Origin: Endothia cerciana
Lineage: Eukaryota; Ascomycota; Sordariomycetes; Diaporthales; Cryphonectriaceae
Direction of reading: 5' to 3'
Assembly: GCA_026119935.1 (NCBI GenBank)
Contig: JALRMH010000045.1
Location: 124,001 to 188,000, forward strand
Length of the DNA stretch: 64,000 nt
The notes below the pieces were generated by a model. The model saw only the letters and a list, made by a program, of their open reading frames with translations. It did no database searches and was not told the DNA's origin. Of this stretch, positions 56,570 to 64,000 are shown one piece after another (positions within the stretch are counted from its first letter, which is position 1; every line of letters begins with the position of its first letter). The translations under genes were made by a program, and so were the position numbers.

Positions 56570-57751
56570 GCTTGGGACGGAGGTGTTGGCCGGCGGCAGA
56601 GGGTACGTTTCGCGTCGTCCGCGCGACCTGGGACATTGGCCAGCGGGTGTTTGGCCGCGGACGGGCAGTCTCGCCGAGGAAAGAACACGCGGGCGGGCGT
56701 TGGGAGGGAAGCATAAATACTGGAAAACTGAGTTGAAGCGAGACGGATTCAGCGCGAGGACGGCTGGGGGATCATGGCGGGTCGACGATGCCCATCGCCA
56801 CGGCCTGCCGGTTCGTCCGGCCTCGCACATCACATCGGTCTGGCCAGACCCGGGGGAAAGGCCTCCTCCAGGGAGGCCGGCTCATCATCACCACTAAACG
56901 GACATGGTCACGTTGTACAAAGTGGACGACTCTCACGGCGCATGACACAAACTTGCTTTCACCAACATGAGCACAGGGACGGCGGCGCATCAAAAGGCGG
57001 GAGGTATGCGGCGTTGGTAGCTGATTTTGTTTTTCTTCCTTTTCCTTCTTCTTTCTCTCCAATGTATAATAATATATCTGGCTCGGAGCTTCGTAGCCCC
57101 GAAGAACTCAATTCTCTTTCCTATCGCCGTTTCCCCACCGAAGATTCTGCTTCGAGTCCATGCTGGGATTCGACAGGCATGAAAACGGCTCTTTCCATCC
57201 GTATACGAAGGTGTTGGGTTGCAAGTTGACGCAAGGGTGGAAGGGTCTGCGGCGAGCTGGCAGGAGATTACAATCGATATGCCGGCATAAGGATATAAAC
57301 AATTGGAAGGAAGGTCCCTGGCCACCTTAAAGCATCATGCACTTGAATAGCAAACAACTCTACAGAGAGGGGTGATATTAATAAAGCAGTGTCTCCCATT
57401 AAGGAAATCTATCGTAATCCAGATCGCCTGTGCCAAGGCAGCCAGCAAACTCCAAGATCTCAGTCTCTATGTATGGAGAAGTTGGCCCGGGGCAAGAACT
57501 CTTGAATCGACAAAGATTTCGGAGAACTAACTCCCTAGCAGATCCGCACACGTCCAGAAGACCTATCAGAGGTCGTCTTGTTCCGAAGCTTTGAGCACGA
57601 TCCTCCCCTTGATGCCGTTGGTCAAAGCTGCTTCCAGACAGCTGCTTGTACCAGACCACCCGCTTGTTCCCTTCCTCGGACGCAATCCTTCCCACCAAAA
57701 AGACGTAGAATACAGGGATCGATGACGTTGGGCATGCTTTTAAGGCTGTGC
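56570..57751. other. Convergent intergenic region before Cdc48
   Basis: About 1.2 kb between converging genes: the 3' flank of the small orphan gene on the left and the Cdc48 3' end on the right. It includes a pyrimidine-rich patch at 57028-57060 followed by ATAATAATAT. No gene is supported. Confidence 0.5.
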
Positions 57752-60408
57752 TCAGTCGTAAAGGCCATCATCGTTACCGGCGTCACCGAAATTGTCAGCG
57801 GCGTTGTTGGCGGCCGAATCAGCCTCGGGGAACTTGAAATAGGCTCCCGGACCAGCATTCTTCATCTGTTGGGCAAAAGCCTCATAGCGGCGGATCTCAA
57901 CATCGGTGACGGAGCGGCGAGCCATTTGCATCGCCTCCTCAAAGTGGCGCTTCGCAAGCTCGGGGACCGGATCCTCAGCGTCGTCCTCCATGTCAACATC
58001 CTCGCCGGCAGCCTCACGAGCCTTAGAGCGCTCGATATCGAGGGCGATAGACTCCTTGATAGCCAGCTTGACTGCACGCTGGGTGATGAAGCCCAAATCG
58101 GCACCTGAGAAGCCGTGAGTCTTAGAAGCGATGAAAGAGATGTCAATATCGTCAGCCACAGGGGTCTTGCGGAGCTGAGCCTTGAGAATGCCAAGACGAC
58201 CAGCCTCATCAGGAAGAGGCACGTAGATGAGGGAGTCGAGACGGCCAGGACGGCAGAGGGCGGGATCAAGCTGCTCGGGTCGGTTGGTGGCACCAATGAC
58301 AAAGACGTTCTTCTTGGAGGTCATGCCATCCATCTCGGTCAGGAGCTGGTTGACGACACGGTCAGAGGCACCACCAGCATCGCCCACGGAACCGCCACGG
58401 GCCTTGGCGATGGAGTCCAACTCATCAAGGAATACGATGCAGGGTGCAGCAGCGCGAGCCTTGTCGAAAATATCACGGATGTTGCTCTCAGACTCGCCAA
58501 ACCACATGCTCAGCAGCTCAGGACCCTTGACGGAAATGAAGTTGGCAGAGCACTCGTTCGCAACGGCCTTGGCCAACATCGTCTTACCCGTACCGGGGGG
58601 CCCGTAAAAGAGGACACCACGAGAGGGAGACATGCCGAACTTGAGGAACTTCTCGGGGTGGTCGACAGGGTATTGCACCTGCTCCTTGAGCTCTTGCTTG
58701 ACTCCGTCCAGACCACCGATGTCCTCCCAGCGAACGTTGGGCACCTCGACGACGGCGACCTCGCGGAGAGCAGACGGGTTGGAGACACCCAGGGCAAAAC
58801 GGAAGTTGTCCATGGTAACGCCAAGAGAGTCGAGAACCTCGGCATCGATGGTATCCTCATCGAGATCGATCAGATCCATCTTCTCGCGAATCTGCTGCAT
58901 GGCGGCCTCAGAGCAGAGGGCGGCAACATCGGAACCAACGTAACCGTGGGTCTCCGCGGCGATTTGCTCAAGGTCGACGTCGTCACCGAGCTTCATGTTC
59001 TTGGTGTGTATCTGTAGGATCTCAAGACGACCGGTTGGGTCGGGGATGCCAATGTCAACCTCGCGGTCGAAACGGCCGAAGCGACGCAGGGCGGGGTCGA
59101 TGGAGTTGGGACGGTTGGTGGCAGCCATGACAACAACGTTAGAGCGAGCCTTCATTCCGTCCATCAGGGTCAGAAGCTGAGAAACGACACGACGCTCGAC
59201 CTCGCCGTTGGTCTTCTCACGCTTGGGGGCGATGGAATCGATCTCGTCGATAAAGATGATGGCCGGAGAGTTCTTCTCGGCCTCCTCGAAAGCCTTCCGG
59301 AGGTTGGACTCGGATTCACCGGCCATCTTGGACATGATCTCAGGGCCGTTGATCAGGAAGAAGAAAGCACCGGTCTCGTTGGCAACGGCTCGAGCCATGA
59401 GCGTCTTACCGGTACCCGGAGGACCGAACAGCAGCACGCCGCGTGGAGGCTTGATACCGATGGACTTGAAGAGCTGCGGATGACGCAAGGGAAGCTCGAC
59501 CATCTCACGGATCTGGGCCATCTGCTTCCTGCATCCACCAATGTCGTCGTAGCCAACCTCGTTCAGATTGTTCTCCTCCTCATCACGCTGGATGGGCTCG
59601 CCCTCACAGTGGATCACTGTGTCCTGTGCAACGATACCGTACTCTGGGGGGTCGACCTCGACAATCTTGAACTCAACCTGTCTCATGCCACCGCGAGCGA
59701 TAAACAGATCACCCTGGCGGACGGGGCGGTAGGCCTCACGGAAGTAGGGGGCGAGGAAGACGTCGAACAGCGAGCCAGTTAGACCTTCGACGGTATCGGC
59801 GATGGGCAGGACGGCGATACGCTTGGCCTTCGGGGAGGTCAGTATCTGCGATTTCCAAACGGATGATAGAGCCAGAAACTTACATATTTGATATCGGGAC
59901 AAGGGTGAATGGTGACGACATCACCATGCTTCACACGCAGGTTGTGTCGTACAACACGATTCATGCGGCAGCTGCCATCATCGAGGTCATCGTCACCGAG
60001 GACGACGAGCACGGTATCCTTCCTCTTCTTGCCTCGGACGAGGACGGTGTCGCCACGGAACAGCTGGAGAGCGTCCATGGTAGTGTTGGACAGCGCAATA
60101 ATGGAGTTATCATCGTTGACGGCGTCGGTAACCCTGGTTATTCATGTCAGGTTAAGCTTGCTCAGGCGAAGAAGGTGGGGCCCATAGTACGTACATCAGC
60201 TGGTTGGGCTTCTTCTTCTTCTTGAGGATGGCCGTCGCAGTGTCATCTTCATCCTTGCGCTCGGCACCAGAGGCATCCCTGGGGTGGAGAGTTAGCCGGT
60301 TGCTGCTGAATCAGGGAGCGAGGGAAGAGGTGGCGGGGTTGCTGCGGCATACATCAAGTGAGTCTTCTTCTTCTGGTCCGAGTGGCCGGGAGTAGGTTCG
60401 GGAGCCAT
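57752..60408 (-). CDS. cdc48: AAA ATPase Cdc48/p97
   Basis: Hexameric segregase that unfolds ubiquitinated proteins with Ufd1-Npl4 and other cofactors in the cytosol and nucleus. Four exons: 60408-60353, 60278-60195, 60133-59884 and 59827-57752; 821 residues, close to yeast Cdc48. Joins restore NQLMVTDAVNDDNS and HPCPDIKYAKRIAVLP. The N-terminal domain (to about 200) binds cofactors. Domain D1 has Walker A GPPGTGKT (about 260) and Walker B IIFIDEIDSIAPKR; D2 has GPPGTGKT (about 536) and IVFLDELDSIAKARGG. Arginine-finger regions (ALRRFGRFDREVD and ALCRPGRLDSLIY) are present. The tail ends in DDGLYD, with the near-terminal Tyr used by PUB- and PUL-type cofactors. All catalytic motifs are intact. 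The 5' end is split by three short introns (56-74 nt); the long last exon encodes both ATPase domains. Confidence 0.97.
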
Positions 60409-63400
60409 CTTGACTACTTGGTCTGAGGAAGGATGGGGAAGCGGGGGTGCAGAGTCAAGACGATGTCGAAGACCTCGGGGGTGTGGATGGTCTGCCCGTT
60501 TGCTCGACCTGGGGACAGACAGCTCGCAGAGGAGACGTAGCTCGAGACACCAGTGCTCGCGGGGTATGTAACCTGGGATGAGGTTGTGGAGATCAAGAAC
60601 CAAGAGGCTGGTTGATGATCGAAAGGGAGATGGAAGATGGAAGAGAACGAAGAGTTGTAGTGTGGGCGTTTTGGTGTTGAGGTTGAAGGTTGGGGAAGAG
60701 AAGCTGTTGGCAGCGAACTAAATGCCCGAGCGAAGGTGGCACCAAGACCGCAGCCAGCACCAGGCACTCCATGGATGACGAACTAGACCGGAAGGCGAGC
60801 TCGAGGTGAAATGCGCTAGCGGCTGGAACAACTGCCCGGGGCGAATCAGATCCACTTGTGGGCCTCTCCGCTTAGCTGCCAGTCAGGCAGTGAAGGGGAC
60901 GGGTGGCAGGTGCTGGTCCGAGCTTCTGTCTTGATAATCACACCTGGGCAGGCTGAGATGGAACCTTCCAGTGTCTCTCACTCCCGAGTGCCCTAATTAT
61001 GCCCTTCACACCACAAACTTATGCTTCGCGGCTCACGGGTTCAGTGAGTCTCGCCCTTCACGGAGAATCCACCAGAGGAAGACTGCCACTAGGGTGTGCA
61101 GGGTCAACTTTGTGTGGGATAATACTTGGTGGCAAATTCTGCCCTGGGGAGGTCGATTCTGTTGATGGTAATTATTATCTCTGCTTTTCACATTGACTTT
61201 CATAAAGATAGCAGTTTCCGGCTGAGTGGCTTCGATATGCTGGTGACGGAGCGTTTTCGACCTCTGGAAGGGTCCACGCAAGAGCATCGCGTCTCAGGCA
61301 GACGAACCAATCCTGTCTGCTTGCACCAGAACCGTCTTGTTGAGGCTACACCTGGGAGTCGTTCTGGAGCCAAAGCAGTGGCTGGGCGTCAAAGTCAAAC
61401 ATGTGTGGCGGGAGACAGAAGGCGGCAAGATGCTCGAAACTTCCCCTGACTAATCTCTTACCCCTCTCACGACTACAAGCGCGAGCCTCCCGCGATACAT
61501 CCCACTAGACTTATGCAAAACAAGAGCACAGATTTCATGATCTCAACCGTCTCCTGCTCCAGCAATGACTACGTGCGGATCCTTGCTCTATATTCAATAT
61601 GGCCTGCGTCTTCGCCACGGACCGAGACGGAGTCGGCTGGACCCCTAAGGCCGAGGTGGAGGAGGAAGAGATGCTGCTCGAGCTGGCCCTGCTCCATGGC
61701 ATTTACACCTAGTCTGGCCCTGGGTGTTGCAATGCGTTCGTAATGCTGATGTCTTGACAGGCAATTCTGGGTGAGCCAGGGAACCGAAAGGTGTCTGCAT
61801 TGGCGAGGACTTCCGCGGGCGACATATGTCTCGAACAGGTCTCTGCGTCACACTTTGTCGACGGATTGGGCTTGACTTGGGTGTTCAGACAGACACTTGT
61901 CGAGTCTGGTTGCCGCGCACTCACTAGTTGTTGACCATTTTGCAAAGCTCTGCTAAGGGTGATAGTCAAGGCTCTGCTTATAGTGGAATTTGGACCATGT
62001 CGTGTAGGCCTGGAGTCTCTGTGCTCAGAGGCCTCGCAGCCCTGGTTTAGAGTCACCATTCTTGTTTTCCGCATGAAGATCGAAAGCGTGTGTGGAAACC
62101 AAATGCAGCCAGTGCTGTAGTCTGTTCACTGCCCATGACGACAACTGCCTGAGCCCTATTCTGCATCTCATACATCTGCACTGAGGGTGAGCTGTCTGGG
62201 CTGCCATCTTCATCCCTCCCGCATCTAATGTGAGCACAGTCACAGTTTCGGCAATAGTGGTGCTGAACTTCATGATCGTCATGGCACTGAACGCAGCCCC
62301 GGAAACAGCACCTCGCCGAGCCACGCGTTGCTTAATCCATAGGAGACTTACTTCAGAATGCAGGGTTCATGATGAGTCGTCGAATGTGAAGTTTCGAGGT
62401 TCTCCGTCATCTGACCACGCTCCGCCTCGGGGTACCTCGTATACCGTCTCTGCCTGGGTACCTCTGAGCCTGGTTCCGCTTCTGAATGGCGACCATGGCA
62501 AACAGACCAGAGCAACGTCTGGCAGGCTTCAAGCCAGTTCCAAGTAATCAGCGCCGTACCGCCAGCCGACCACCATACGCAAGTCGGGGCATATGGATGA
62601 GCATATCTTGTTTGCCAACGCTGCAGTCGCGAGGACATACGCAGCCAGAAGCATCAAGAGGCGACGGTCCAGAAATCTCCTTTCTTTGCTTCCGGACCGG
62701 CGCGAGCTTCCAGCTAGCCATCCCTTGTGCGCAAGCGCCGACACGGAACCCGGCCCTATCCAGAAGCTTCTCGTGGTCTCTGGCCGTCACACCCAGCTCA
62801 GAACTAGCCAGGCCGAGCGAAGTCACCAGGAACGGACGGTGCATTGTCAGCATAAAGACATCATCTAATGTCGGGCCGGCGTCCGTGAAGAGCGTGGGCG
62901 GTAGGCCGAGTAAGACCCGGCGAGGCCATGCTGCTCTGGACGTAAGTGCTGATGATGTCCTGGTGGTGGATGCAGTCGATTACGCACTTGCAGGGTATGT
63001 CGCAAGTTGTCCGGCTGCCCTGCCAGTAAATATTCCTGCTCCGTCGTACAGTTATCCGCAGCGATAGTGCGGTAGTCAAGAAGCGGTTGTGGTAGGAGAA
63101 GACATAATGGAATTTCTCGTGTCGGATGGCCAGCACCCGAGGTGGGAGCGTCCCCGCAAGGACGACGACTCTTCCGCACTTCGTCTCCGGCACGCATTCC
63201 TTCCACGTCTAGATCGACGTAGATGGCAGGACTTGGAGACACGAGTAGCATCTCAAGACATCAGAAAGTCTGGCGACGGCATTCTCGGAGAGGAGCATGT
63301 CCCAAAGGGCACACATGAGGCTCTAGGTAAACCCCGAGTCTCGTCGGCCACGGTGACCCATATCGTTTGTGTCTTCCTATGTGGTAGGTTACCTACCGCA

Positions 63401-64000
63401 TGTACTCGTTGACAATTCCTGTTTCCAACCGGGGCATGAGGCCTGCAGAGCCCAGCCTCAACCAGGTTATTCTGAAATATTCTTGGAATATTGCATATTG
63501 TGGTCGGTATGAATTCGTGGTGCCAGTGAAGGTGATGGGCAACCCTGTCGTTGGTACCGCGGCAGCATGGGTCAGCCTGTGGAGAGGAGCCCGGACCCCC
63601 AGCTCTTCTACTTCTGTATTCAGGGCTTTGGGGGCTGGTGTTGTACTGCATTACCATAGTGGTGAGTACTATAGTATTAAGCGCCCCCAACGCTCAAGTT
63701 GCAACTGCACCTCAGCAGGGGGTGCCCTGCAAATGAAGCAGATCCTGAGCAATCCCCAGCCAACCCCAACTGGTCGGTCCCTCCTTTTCCACGGCAACGG
63801 CAACGACAACCTGCTTTTGACTGTCCGTCTCCTCCCGCTTCCCGACCACCACCAACGTCAGGCGTTGAGGAGCAGACGTTGGAAGGGAAGCAAGCCCACA
63901 CTCACTCACTCAGACAGAATCAACAGTCCCGGCCGGTCTTGTCACGGCCGAAACTCTCTCGTTGCATCGAATCTTTTCGTTTCCATCGCTTGCTTGTTGT
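60409..64000. other. Right edge: Cdc48 promoter side, no supported gene
   Basis: Several frames up to 193 codons are open on both strands around 62.5-63.3 kb, but they overlap antisense to each other and have no recognisable motif. The first few hundred bases should be the Cdc48 promoter. The last 250 bases (CTCACTCACTCAGACAG and similar) look like a CT/CA-rich leader of a gene that begins beyond the window, which is inference. Confidence 0.45.

Noticed and set aside
58115..59017. A 300-codon plus-strand frame
   Set aside because: It is antisense to the Cdc48 D1-D2 region.
62486..63067. A 193-codon plus-strand frame near the right edge
   Set aside because: Antisense frames of 100-128 codons overlap it and none has recognisable features.

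Overview
The window looks like nuclear chromosomal DNA of a filamentous ascomycete (Pezizomycotina, most likely Sordariomycetes). It is GC-rich. Its genes carry short introns of about 50-265 nt with GT..AG ends and visible CTAAC or CTGAC branch points, and it holds fungal families such as the PalH pH sensor, the Tea4/Bud14-type polarity scaffold, a DUF1770 protein and the Eaf1/Vid21 NuA4 platform. I see no plasmid, prophage, transposon, rRNA or convincing tRNA. No species can be named from the sequence alone.

Layout from left to right. 1-6 kb: an uncharacterised low-complexity putative nuclear protein (+, 1441-2922) and an acidic His-tract protein (+, 5082-5921). The second one converges on prephenate dehydratase (-, 6020-7178). 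8-13.5 kb: translation release factor eRF1 in six coding exons (-, 8269-9980), a divergent DUF1770 protein (+, 10638-11233) and a convergent GH13 alpha-glucosidase (-, 11284-13427). 14.5-22.4 kb: NuA4 subunit Eaf1/Vid21 (-) and the divergent spliceosome factor Spp2 (+). 22.4-33.2 kb: a 10.9 kb stretch with no gene I can support, carrying simple repeats and a perfect palindrome. 33.2-44.5 kb: an HMT1-type ABC transporter (+), ceramide synthase Lag1 (-) and PalH (-). 44.5-50.7 kb: a second gene-poor stretch. 50.7-60.4 kb: Tea4/Bud14-like SH3 protein (+), a small uncharacterised protein (+) and the AAA ATPase Cdc48/p97 (-). 60.4-64 kb: no supported gene.

The genes are mostly single-copy housekeeping functions: Phe synthesis, translation termination, chromatin, splicing, sphingolipids, proteostasis, polarity and pH sensing. 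They do not form an obvious pathway cluster, and I see no secondary-metabolite or defence cluster. I rebuilt the spliced models by hand by matching intron signals and reading phase, so exon joins are inference except where the joined protein restores a known family motif.

The observations most worth a second look are these: a UGA-C stop followed by a 72-codon open frame in the mRNA of eRF1, the factor that reads stop codons; the micro-exon structure of that gene; two introns whose length is a multiple of three and which contain no stop (Eaf1 and Tea4); a phospho-dependent sumoylation motif in the first orphan protein; poly-Thr and poly-Gly insertions in prephenate dehydratase; and the two unusually large gene-free stretches with Z-DNA-prone and homopurine tracts.
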